Shown here piece by piece: positions 48,311-56,100 of a stretch of DNA of 64,000 bases (position 1 is the first letter of the stretch; each line of letters opens with the position of its first letter). The DNA comes from Allocoleopsis sp036703385 (GTDB taxonomy: Bacteria > Cyanobacteriota > Cyanobacteriia > Cyanobacteriales > Coleofasciculaceae). Location: assembly GCF_036703385.1 (NCBI RefSeq), contig NZ_DATNPA010000295.1:1-64000 (forward strand), in the 5' to 3' direction. A program made the translations under genes and the position numbers. The notes under the pieces were generated by a model. It was not told where the DNA came from. It made no database searches and saw only the letters and a program-made list of their open reading frames with translations.

Positions 48311-48970
48311 ATGGCAAAGCATGGTTTGTACATGGCAAGAGGTAAAGGTTGTCATTCTAATCTGCAAGGATACATGAATGATGAACGCCCTTGGCATAGA
48401 ATTGCAGATACAGAAAACATCTTACTAATTGGGATTTCTTGGTCAGGAAATCAATATGTAAGGTATGAAGATGGTTGGAGAAAAGAACACAAAATAAAAG
48501 ATTCCTCTTGTTCTATACCTAATTTGCATTCTCCGAAACGACAATGGATGAGTGAAATTGAAATCTCTTCAACTATCAATCATCTTTCACTCTGGGAAGA
48601 AAATATGATTGATGACGACAATTTGGCAACTTTTAGCGTAGAATCAAATCCAAGTGATTTTAGGATTGCAACTGGCGGAATGTATTCTACGGGGACTGGA
48701 ATACATGAAGATGAAAGTAACGCAAGACGCTCTGCGCTTTTAATTGTTCACAATGAAGGGTTTTTGATTCGCCAAGAGGGAATCAGTGACGAACACCAAA
48801 GCCCCGGAACAATTGTTATTATTCACCCTCACGAACCCCATCAATTGCAAAAAAATCTAGAATCAGCTCAACGTTGGGCTGCCATTTTCTTTGACTACGA
48901 AAAAGACTTAAGTCTAATGGATATAGAAAATGGGTTACAGGAAGCTTACAAAAGGATTTTTATAAGCTGA
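48311..48970 (+). CDS. hypothetical protein with cupin-like end, 219 aa
   Basis: MAKHGLYMARGKGCHSNLQG start; the C-terminal half (GTIVIIHPHEPHQLQKNLES followed by WAAIFFDYEKD) has the closely spaced His residues and beta pattern of a cupin-like metal site. AT-rich. Three bases from the GNAT stop, so co-transcribed with it. Substrate unknown. Confidence 0.45.
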   Translation: MAKHGLYMARGKGCHSNLQGYMNDERPWHRIADTENILLIGISWSGNQYVRYEDGWRKEHKIKDSSCSIPNLHSPKRQWMSEIEISSTINHLSLWEENMIDDDNLATFSVESNPSDFRIATGGMYSTGTGIHEDESNARRSALLIVHNEGFLIRQEGISDEHQSPGTIVIIHPHEPHQLQKNLESAQRWAAIFFDYEKDLSLMDIENGLQEAYKRIFIS

Positions 48971-49341
48971 TGTCATCATCCAGTAAACTACCAAAGCCCA
49001 ATAAGTCTGGCAACCTGCGGGGTACAAATCCCCGTAGTCATAAAAACAAAACCAAAAGTAAGGTTAGAAACTCTGTAACCTTACACCCTGAAACTTGGGA
49101 AGCCGCGATCGCGCTTGGCAAATCCTCATCAGATGGCATTGACAAGCTATTTGCGATGCTACCTGTTTTTAGTAAAGCAAAACTTGCGATCGAATTACTA
49201 ATTTCTGAGCATCCCAAAGCTAAAGAATACGCCGAATCTGTCCTTGTTGATCTAGAAGATTTAGAGGTTGAGAACCTTTACAAAGAGTGTGAGATTGAAG
49301 GCACTCTGTCCGAATCGAAATCAGGAGCTTGGATTATATGA
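48970..49341 (+). CDS. hypothetical protein, 123 aa
   Basis: Basic, disordered first 40 residues (KLPKPNKSGNLRGTNPRSHK) then helical, acidic C-terminus (VLVDLEDLEVENLYKECEIE). Start overlaps the previous stop (TGATG); stop overlaps the DHH start (ATGA). Not recognised. Confidence 0.5.
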   Translation: MSSSSKLPKPNKSGNLRGTNPRSHKNKTKSKVRNSVTLHPETWEAAIALGKSSSDGIDKLFAMLPVFSKAKLAIELLISEHPKAKEYAESVLVDLEDLEVENLYKECEIEGTLSESKSGAWII

Positions 49342-50207
49342 AAAGGAAAACAATTGTTTTCTATCACATGATGTCTACGAAGACGCCCTGCCCCGATGGG
49401 ATAGCTAGCGCTTGGGCAGCACGTACAGCCTTAGGAAACGAAGCCGAGTACATTGGCTGCTGTTATGGCAGTAAAGGTGAGGTTCCCCCTCAGTTTGATA
49501 TTCCTCAGGAGGGCGATCGCGTGTACATTGTCGATTTCAGTTTTGATATACCCATACTGGAAGCGTGGCGCGATCGTGGGTGCGAAGTGACCCTCATCGA
49601 CCACCACAAGGACAAGATGGAAGCACTCTTGGGTTATGCCCCGTTGTCAGACATTATCAAGTTTGACAACTCGAAGTGTGGGGCTGTGTTGACTTGGGAA
49701 TACTTCCACCCTGATGAACCAGTACCCGCTTTCCTGTGGTACATAGACGATCGCGATCGGTGGCAGCACAAACTTCCCTACACCAAGGAGATTCATGCTG
49801 CTGTTGGGAAGTTAGGAAGAACGTTCGAGGTGTTTGATGTGCTTTCGACTCTTACCCAAGATGAGCTTATCTGGTTGCTCTCCAACATGGGCAAACAGGA
49901 AGTAGAACAACGGGCGCGACAGATAGAAACCTTGGCGGCGCAGTTTGAGTGGAAAGAGCTGGCAGGCTACAACATCCCCGTCGTCCACCTTCAGCAAAAA
50001 GACGCTTGGGCAACGTCGGAAGTCTGCCAACACTTGTACAACCAATTCCCAGATGCACCGTTCACGGCTTGCTACTACGGGGAAGATACGTCTGTGAAGT
50101 GGGGGCTGCGGTCAAACAGCAAGGGGAATAATTTTGATGTTGCCGCGATCGCGCGTCAGTTTGGTGGTGACGGGCATCGTAATGCCGCAGGATTCACCAT
50201 CGGCTGA
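49338..50207 (+). CDS. DHH-family phosphoesterase
   Basis: 289 residues from ATG 49338 (ATGA overlap). Motifs: CPDGIASAWAA (metal site), VYIVDFSF, VTLIDHHKDK (DHH), WYIDDRDRW and the DHHA1 end GGDGHRNAAGF. Cleaves phosphodiesters of short oligonucleotides or cyclic/pAp-type nucleotides with Mn. In phages it may clear small RNAs or second messengers; the specific substrate cannot be read. The TGA stop is part of the repeat at 50205-50223. Confidence 0.85.
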   Translation: MKRKTIVFYHMMSTKTPCPDGIASAWAARTALGNEAEYIGCCYGSKGEVPPQFDIPQEGDRVYIVDFSFDIPILEAWRDRGCEVTLIDHHKDKMEALLGYAPLSDIIKFDNSKCGAVLTWEYFHPDEPVPAFLWYIDDRDRWQHKLPYTKEIHAAVGKLGRTFEVFDVLSTLTQDELIWLLSNMGKQEVEQRARQIETLAAQFEWKELAGYNIPVVHLQQKDAWATSEVCQHLYNQFPDAPFTACYYGEDTSVKWGLRSNSKGNNFDVAAIARQFGGDGHRNAAGFTIG

Positions 50208-50223
50208 CAACTAATAGTTGTCA
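50205..50223. repeat. TGACAACT palindrome, copy 12
   Basis: TGACAACTAATAGTTGTCA; the first triplet is the TGA stop of the DHH gene. Confidence 0.9.
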
Positions 50224-50241
50224 AACTCAATCGTTGTGTAT

Positions 50242-50286
50242 AATCCCATAATCCCAAGTAGTTTACAATCTTGGGATTATGGGATT
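50242..50286. promoter_or_regulatory. partition-site-like inverted repeat before parA
   Basis: AATCCCATAATCCCAAG (50242-50258) and CTTGGGATTATGGGATT (50270-50286) are perfect inverted repeats 11 bases apart, ending 5 bases before the parA ATG. Each arm itself holds two tandem AATCCCA units. This fits an operator/centromere bound by the RHH partner encoded after parA. Confidence 0.65.
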
Positions 50287-50291
50287 TCAAT

Positions 50292-50882
50292 ATGATAGTG
50301 ACAATCGCGTCGTTTAAGGGAGGGGTGGGAAAAACAACCACCGCCTTCCATTTGGCTGAATACTTCCACGCCCTATCCCCCACGTTGTTGGTAGATGGGG
50401 ATGCTAATCGCTCTGCTGTGGAGTGGGCGAAGCGTGGGCGGGTGGATTTTAAGGTAGTGGATGAAAGGCTGGCGGCAAAGTTTAGCCGCCAATTTGAACA
50501 CATTATTATTGACACCCCAGCTCGCCCCAGTGCCGAAGATTTGAAGGTTCTCTCTCAAGGTTGTGATTTGTTGGTGCTGCCAACGGCACCATCGGCGTTG
50601 GCGGTTGATGCAACGGTTCAGATGGTGGATGTGCTGCATAGTCTACAGACCCGATACAAAATCCTCCTCACCCTGATTCCTCCTCCCCCTCAAACAGCGG
50701 GGCATGATGCACGTAAAGCGTTTTCTGAAGAAGGGTTGCCACTATTTAAAACAGGTATCCGGCGACTGGCAGTATTTGAAAAGGCCGCGTTGGAAGGTGT
50801 GCCCGTAAATCAAATAAAAAACGCCTACGCTCGTGGTGCTTGGGAATCTTATGCTTCTGTGGGAGAGGAAATTTGTGGCTAA
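50292..50882 (+). CDS. parA: ParA-family partition ATPase
   Basis: 196 residues from ATG 50292 (a TTG or ATG a few codons earlier would lie inside the operator). IVTIASFKGGVGKTTTAF is the deviant Walker A of ParA/MinD ATPases, FEHIIIDTPARPS the Walker B region and LLVLPTAPSALAVDA follows. Short form without an N-terminal HTH, like the ParA of ParAG or Omega type systems. Moves replicons to daughter cells. Its presence suggests the phage genome is kept as a plasmid. Confidence 0.9.
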   Translation: MIVTIASFKGGVGKTTTAFHLAEYFHALSPTLLVDGDANRSAVEWAKRGRVDFKVVDERLAAKFSRQFEHIIIDTPARPSAEDLKVLSQGCDLLVLPTAPSALAVDATVQMVDVLHSLQTRYKILLTLIPPPPQTAGHDARKAFSEEGLPLFKTGIRRLAVFEKAALEGVPVNQIKNAYARGAWESYASVGEEICG

Positions 50883-51120
50883 GAAAAAGAGTGAGAGTAA
50901 GTTTTCAGACCTAATGGCCTCACGTCGAGCTGACGCCCCACCACCGGAAGAGATGAAGGTTGCCAAGCGTAATAGCGATGAATATGTCAAGGCGAACTTC
51001 TACCTACCTAAAGATTTGTATAAGCGGCTCAAGGCGTTGTCAGTAGAACTTGAGCAGGATATGGGCGACCTGACGGCGCAAGCGCTTGAGGAGTGGTTAG
51101 CGCAAAACCCAAGATTATAG
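50875..51120 (+). CDS. ParA partner, RHH-like small protein
   Basis: 81 residues from GTG 50875 (GAGAGGAAATTT before it), overlapping the parA stop by 8 bases. A disordered basic/Ser-rich N-terminus (AKKKSESKFSDLMASRRAD) leads into YVKANFYLPKDLYKRLKALSVEL, a ribbon-helix-helix pattern. Architecture fits a centromere-binding ParG-like protein acting on the upstream inverted repeat. Confidence 0.7.
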   Translation: MAKKKSESKFSDLMASRRADAPPPEEMKVAKRNSDEYVKANFYLPKDLYKRLKALSVELEQDMGDLTAQALEEWLAQNPRL

Positions 51121-51167
51121 GAGCGCAGCATCTCAGGATTTTGGGGTGTTTACTGGGTAACAGATAC

Positions 51168-51192
51168 AAAAAAGAGGGGTTATCCCCTCCTT
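51168..51192 (-). terminator. intrinsic terminator, minus strand
   Basis: On the minus strand GAGGGG-ATAA-CCCCTC is followed by TTTTTT. It ends transcription of the gene at 51198 just after its stop. Confidence 0.8.
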
Positions 51193-51197
51193 CTTGC

Positions 51198-51584
51198 TCA
51201 CAGCGCTTCTAACGTTTCTTCCTCAATCAATTCGAGCGTTGATGGTCGAAAGAAGCGTAGGTGTGTTTCATCGTCTCTAATGCAGGCTATATCTTTCAGC
51301 CCAATCGAATGGATTGTCAGGTGTCGTCCTTGCAAGGAATTTTGGATAGCGATAGCATCCCCGATGTATCTCACTCTAGCGCCTACCTGAAAATTAAAAT
51401 CGGCAGTTAACTCCTCTGGTGCAAACGAATGTGCCATGATCTGGGATACATGCACCACGTAATTCTCAAAAATAGCCCCGCCATTAGGTAAATATGTAGG
51501 GAAAAAGGTTGTTAAGGTGACTGTTTCACCTATTTGGTATTTGATAGTGAATAAGCGATGATCGCCATTAATTCTGACTAGCAT
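51198..51584 (-). CDS. hypothetical protein, 128 aa
   Basis: Begins MLVRINGDHRLFTIKYQIGE; beta-rich, with repeated hydrophobic strands and HLRFFRPSTLELIEEE at the end. Not recognised. Faces the parA operon tail-to-tail. Confidence 0.5.
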   Translation of the reverse strand: MLVRINGDHRLFTIKYQIGETVTLTTFFPTYLPNGGAIFENYVVHVSQIMAHSFAPEELTADFNFQVGARVRYIGDAIAIQNSLQGRHLTIHSIGLKDIACIRDDETHLRFFRPSTLELIEEETLEAL

Positions 51585-51603
51585 TGCGATTTCCTTGTCT
51601 AAA

Positions 51604-51621
51604 GGGCGGATATTCCCGCCC
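51604..51621 (-). terminator. short GC-rich hairpin between two minus-strand genes
   Basis: GGGCGG-ATATTC-CCGCCC; on the minus strand it is followed by TTTAGAC. Weak terminator or attenuator before the 51584 gene. Confidence 0.4.
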
Positions 51622-51630
51622 TAAAACGAC

Positions 51631-51777
51631 TTAGTAACTAGGCTGTGTGGTTTCAGTTATCTCCCACAACGATTCTTGCCCTGGCGGCTCTGTTCCAGGC
51701 GCTTCAAACAAATCTGAGTTGTCATAGTCAGTTGTTTCGTCCGTTTCCTCCACTTGATCGCCATTTCGGTTTGGCAT
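51631..51777 (-). CDS. small acidic protein, 48 aa
   Basis: MPNRNGDQVEETDETTDYDN start and SLWEITETTQPSY end. Strongly acidic and probably disordered. GGAGATAACTT precedes ATG 51777. Function unknown. Confidence 0.5.
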   Translation of the reverse strand: MPNRNGDQVEETDETTDYDNSDLFEAPGTEPPGQESLWEITETTQPSY

Positions 51778-51913
51778 AATAAGTTATCTCCATGCGAGTG
51801 ACCTGCGATCGCGTAAGTTTTCTAGGGCTGTGCGCGATCGCTTTTGATTTATATTTACATCCTGCTTACTGATTGTCAATACACAGATTATCAGTTAATC
51901 TATAATCAATGAA

Positions 51914-52204
51914 TTGACGTACAGTAATGGAGATATCAGATTGAGTATCTGTTTGGTGAGAGTATACGCAGACATTTCCAAATGGTGGCCTCACGACGAA
52001 GCTGGGAAACCAGTTTCCGTAAATTCAGTATTCGAGCGTTTTAAAGGAACAAAGCTTGAGCTAACAAGGCATACACTCACCAGAGCGCTTGAGGGAAAGC
52101 TGGAAAAAGGTGATTTTGATAACCTAGTGAAACTGACTAGAATTTGCTCTGAGCTGTCTGGGCAACTAGTTACCCTAGAAGATTTGATCGTGATTGAAGA
52201 CTGA
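51914..52204 (+). CDS. Cro-like HTH regulator, up to 96 aa
   Basis: The HTH spans VSVNSVFERFKGTKLELTRHTLTRALEG and the closing NLVKLTRICSELSGQLVTLEDLI is typical of small Cro/CI-type proteins. Start uncertain: TTG at 51914, or TTG at 51941 which has GGAGATATC before it. AT-rich promoter DNA with TTGTCA and TATAAT-like boxes lies at 51870-51910. Precedes the antirepressor-like gene. Confidence 0.6.
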   Translation: MTYSNGDIRLSICLVRVYADISKWWPHDEAGKPVSVNSVFERFKGTKLELTRHTLTRALEGKLEKGDFDNLVKLTRICSELSGQLVTLEDLIVIED

Positions 52205-52285
52205 GACTTTTACCTAGAATCGCGCTCGTCGATATTGGAGAGTCCACGAGCGCGATTGGGTGTTATCAACAAGGATTGACAACGA

Positions 52286-53086
52286 ATGTCTAATTTAGCA
52301 CTTTCTGAATACGGTGAAATCAGAGTAACGCCTTTTGGGCGTCATAGCGTGTATGACGTAATATGCGTTATTGGTAATCAGAAAAACCCTCATGAGGTCT
52401 GGAAGCGCTTGTGTGTGGCGCATCCAGAACTTCTCACAAAATGTGAGGACTTTCAATTTGAGGGAAGAGGGCAGCGGCTTACACCCACAACGTCCAAGCA
52501 AGATACGTTATATCTAATTGGACTGCTTCCTGGTGCTGTAGGCAGAGCTTATCGGGAAGATGCCGCCCGATTGATGATTGCGAAGCTAGAAGGTCGAGAC
52601 ATAACCACCACAGGGTCGGATCTGTTGGTCTTACAGCTTGCTGATATGCAATCCAAAATGCAGGAGATGCTGGCACAGAACCAACAAATAATGTTGGCAA
52701 TCGCGTCTATGTGCCAGCAGCAAGGCATTCAAGTCCAATCTCTACAATCTCAGTTAGCACAACAGGATGCACGTTTAACTCAGTTTGAGCAGATTCGAGA
52801 TGAGGCGATAGCAGACCTCAACACCCTTGAATCCCCATCAGTAGAAGCTGAGGAGTTGGGAACTAGGGCAAAAATTCGCCGCCTTGTAGCTGACTTTGTT
52901 GTCGCTAAGGGGTTGGGCTATCAGGAAGTGTATGCGCGACTGTATCGAGAGTTCCGCGACAGATACAGAACAGATTTATACCAGAGAGCGAAGAACAATG
53001 GGAAAAAGAAACCGTTAGATATTGCTGAAGAGTTGGGTGTAGTTGAGCAGCTGTACGCTGTTGCTACAGACTTGTTTGTTGGCTGA
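52286..53086 (+). CDS. Bro-N/antirepressor-like protein
   Basis: 266 residues. The first 100 (GEIRVTPFGRHSVYDVICVIGN, VWKRLCVAHPELLTKCE, RLTPTTSKQDTLYLIGLLPG) resemble the Bro-N domain of phage antirepressors. A coiled coil (about 115-165) follows, then a C-terminal domain (IRRLVADFVVAKGLGYQEVYARLYREFRDR, PLDIAEELGVVEQLYAVA) of the type found in ORF6N/KilAC proteins. Likely antagonises a repressor. Its TGA is part of the repeat at 53084-53102. Confidence 0.7.
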   Translation: MSNLALSEYGEIRVTPFGRHSVYDVICVIGNQKNPHEVWKRLCVAHPELLTKCEDFQFEGRGQRLTPTTSKQDTLYLIGLLPGAVGRAYREDAARLMIAKLEGRDITTTGSDLLVLQLADMQSKMQEMLAQNQQIMLAIASMCQQQGIQVQSLQSQLAQQDARLTQFEQIRDEAIADLNTLESPSVEAEELGTRAKIRRLVADFVVAKGLGYQEVYARLYREFRDRYRTDLYQRAKNNGKKKPLDIAEELGVVEQLYAVATDLFVG

Positions 53087-53102
53087 CAACTAGTAGTTGT
53101 CA
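53084..53102. repeat. TGACAACT palindrome, copy 13
   Basis: TGACAACTAGTAGTTGTCA. Its left TGA stops the antirepressor-like gene (plus) and its right TCA is the TGA stop of the tape measure gene (minus), so one 19-bp element ends both convergent genes. Confidence 0.95.
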
Positions 53103-56100
53103 AAGCCCCAACTCTTTCCTCACTCCCTGCCAAATATCCATTTGCAATTTAATTAACGGTTCTTCCAAACTTTTTGCCTGCTCGGTGCTACTGCCAGCAG
53201 GCAAATGTATGTTGAAGGTGTTTTGTTGATCGAGTTGATTGGGCTGACGCTTTGCGATCGCGTCCACGGTTTTTTGCAACGCCTCAATCCGCGACTTCTC
53301 CGCTTCCACCTGTTTAGCTTGTTGAGGTGTGGCGCTGCGCTGAGGTACTACAAACTCATTGAGTTGAGCCAAAGCATCTTTCCGCAGTGCCTCATAGTCT
53401 ACAGGCTTAGGCGCTTCTAGGGGAGTGAGGGCAGGGAAAGCGCTACGACGGTCATACCCTTGAGCCATTGAATTGTAGGCAGCATTACGCCCCATCGATT
53501 CAATGTTGCCCCAACCCACCCCTAACTGGTTGAACACCTCCCCTTGGATAAACTCTTTAAGCTCACGTTGTTGACCTATCGGGAGGTTTTGAGCGAGTTC
53601 GAGTTTGGCTTGTTGACCCTCCTGTATTTGTTGAGCTGCCTGTCCAGCTAATTCATACTTTGACAACTGAGCTTCATACTTACCCCGTGCTTCCAGTGCC
53701 TGTCCAGCGCCTTTAATGGCAGCACTGGCTTCGGCATACCCTTTTAAGGCATCTAACCGAGCTTGGATTTGCTCCGTGCTTTTCCCTTCCGCGATCGCGG
53801 TAATCACCCGTTCTTTCGCTTCAGCAAGCCTAGACTTGTTCTCAGCCTCCATCATCCGGATACGGGATTTTTCCTGCTCCAGTACGGCTTCACGCTGCTT
53901 GATTTGCATTTCCAAAACTTTGCGCTCACCTTCCTGCTGCTGAGCCAGGGAGTTGAGTTTAATCGCTGCGATCGCGGCTGCTATGTCGCGCTGTTTCCGC
54001 TCACTATTGGTGGTTTGGGAAAGGATGCTGAGTTGTCCGGCGTAGGCGTCGTTACGAGCTTTATTAACTTCGTTACGTTTTTCGAGTGCCGATTTCTCTT
54101 TCTCAATTTGGGCTGTCATCTCCTGCTGTTTGGCTAACAGCACATCCATCACACCCCCATCTTTGGCCTGACGCTGACGGATGTCCTGCTCCTCACGGGC
54201 ATTTTGATTGAGTTCAGCTTGGGCGGCGATTTGCTCGTTGAGGTTTTCCTCCTGATTTTGGTAGACGGTATCTTGTTGCTGCAAGTTAGATAAGGCTAAG
54301 CGGTGCTGCTCCACCTGTTCCGCTGTCACCTTTTGCGTGGCTTGCAGCCTGCGGAAGTTAATATTCTCCTCCGCGATCGCGCGTTGGTTAGCAAGTTTGT
54401 TACTTTGAAGTTCGATTTTCTGCCTATCCAGGGCTAGCTTTTTGGTGGCTTCCCCACGCTTTAAGTTATCCCGTTCAAAAGCTTGAGCCTTACCCAAAGC
54501 GTCTAACCGAGCTTGAGCGGAGACGGCTTGCAGTTGGGCACTTAGCCGTTCATCAGAGGCAAGTTTCCCAATCCCATCAAGCTGCTGTTCCAATCCCTGC
54601 ACCCCAGCTTGGAGTAAGGTGTTACGAGACTCGGCTAGCTCCTGTTGGAGCTGCATCTTAGCGGTAATTTGGTCAATTTGGTTGAGCTGAGCTTTATAAG
54701 CTTGGTTTTGTGCTTCCACTTGGTTGGTGATGCGTTGCTGCTGCACTTCCAATTCATGAACTACCGCTTGCATTTTGAGCTGGAACGACTTCTCAATCTG
54801 CTCTCGCTCCAATGCTCGGAGCGCCCGCTGCTGGTCGATAAAGGTGTCGGAGTTTTCCCCAGCGCGTTTACGGAGGTCTTCTAACCGTTTTCGGGCTAGC
54901 ACCTGCCGCTCGGCATTAATGGCTAATTCCTGTTTTAACGTTTCTTGCCCTGCCTCGAACTGAGTGCGCTGGAGGAGTTTTTCAGATAGCGCAATTTCCG
55001 CGATCGCCTCTTCATGCACTTTTACCCGACGATCCAGGGCGTAATCTTCCATTGATCGCTGTAACTGGAAGCGCTTAACGAGGCTATCCCGCTCTAACTT
55101 GTTAACCTCCCGCAACTGGTCTTGGTAAACATCACTCTTCACCCCAGCGCGTTTACCAATGTCAGCCAGTCGAGTGCGGGCAAGCTTGAGGCGCTCGTTG
55201 TTAATGGCTATTTCTTGCTTTAACGTTTCCTGCTGGGCTTGACCTTGGGTTTTGAGGAACAGTTGCTCAGCTGCTTGGATTTTCTCAATCGCCTCTTCAT
55301 GTTTCTTCACCCTGCGGTCTAAGGCGTAGTCTTCCTTCGCCCTACGCTCTTGGAAGGCTTTAGCCTCAATGTCACGCTCTAGCGCCCGTACCTCCCGCGC
55401 TTGGTCTTTATAAACATCGCTATTTTCCCCACTGGCTTTACGAATTTCTTCCAAGCGTTGTAGGGCAAGCTTTAACCGCTCTTTGGAAATTTCCTGCTCC
55501 TTCTGAAGCGTGGCAATTTGCACCTCCCCTTGCGTCTTCATGAAGGTGGTTTCCGCGTGCTGGAGTTCCGCGATCGCGTCTTGGTGTACCTTGACTCGAC
55601 GTTCTAAGGCATAGTCTTCCTTCTGGCGGCGAATTTGTAAGCGCTTGGTTACCCCGTCTGTTTCAAGCTGCTCCAGTTGCGCTTGGAGGTCTTTATAAGC
55701 GTCACTGGTTGTATCGCTCATATCAGCAAGACGTTTCTTGAGCCGTGCAACGTTTTCGTCGTTGATTTTGGCTTCCCGTTCAGCCGTCGCGATCGCGCCT
55801 TGCCCTTCAGTAAGTTTTTGCTGGTCAACAAGGGATTTAATTTTGGCAATTGCGCGTTCTTCTGTTTTTACCCTGCGATCGGTGTAGTAGTCAGCATCCG
55901 CCTGCCGTTTCTCATAGTTGGTTTTATCTAACGCCCGTTCTGCTGCCCTGCGGTCTTGCTGAGCCTTAAGGTACTGGGGGGACTCTGCGCCATACGCTTC
56001 CAATATCCGGGCTTCTGTGGCTTTGGCATTTTCCACCCGCAGTTTGTCAATTTCAGCTTGTTGTCTCAGTCGCTCTTTTTGAGCTTGCCCAGCCGTTTTC

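Noticed and set aside
49812..50131. Overlapping short frames in the DHH gene
   Set aside because: All motifs of the DHH family lie in the main frame and these frames lack starts with ribosome sites.
9661..53102. TGACAACT repeats as a CRISPR array
   Set aside because: Copies are kilobases apart, palindromic, with no regular spacers and no cas genes.
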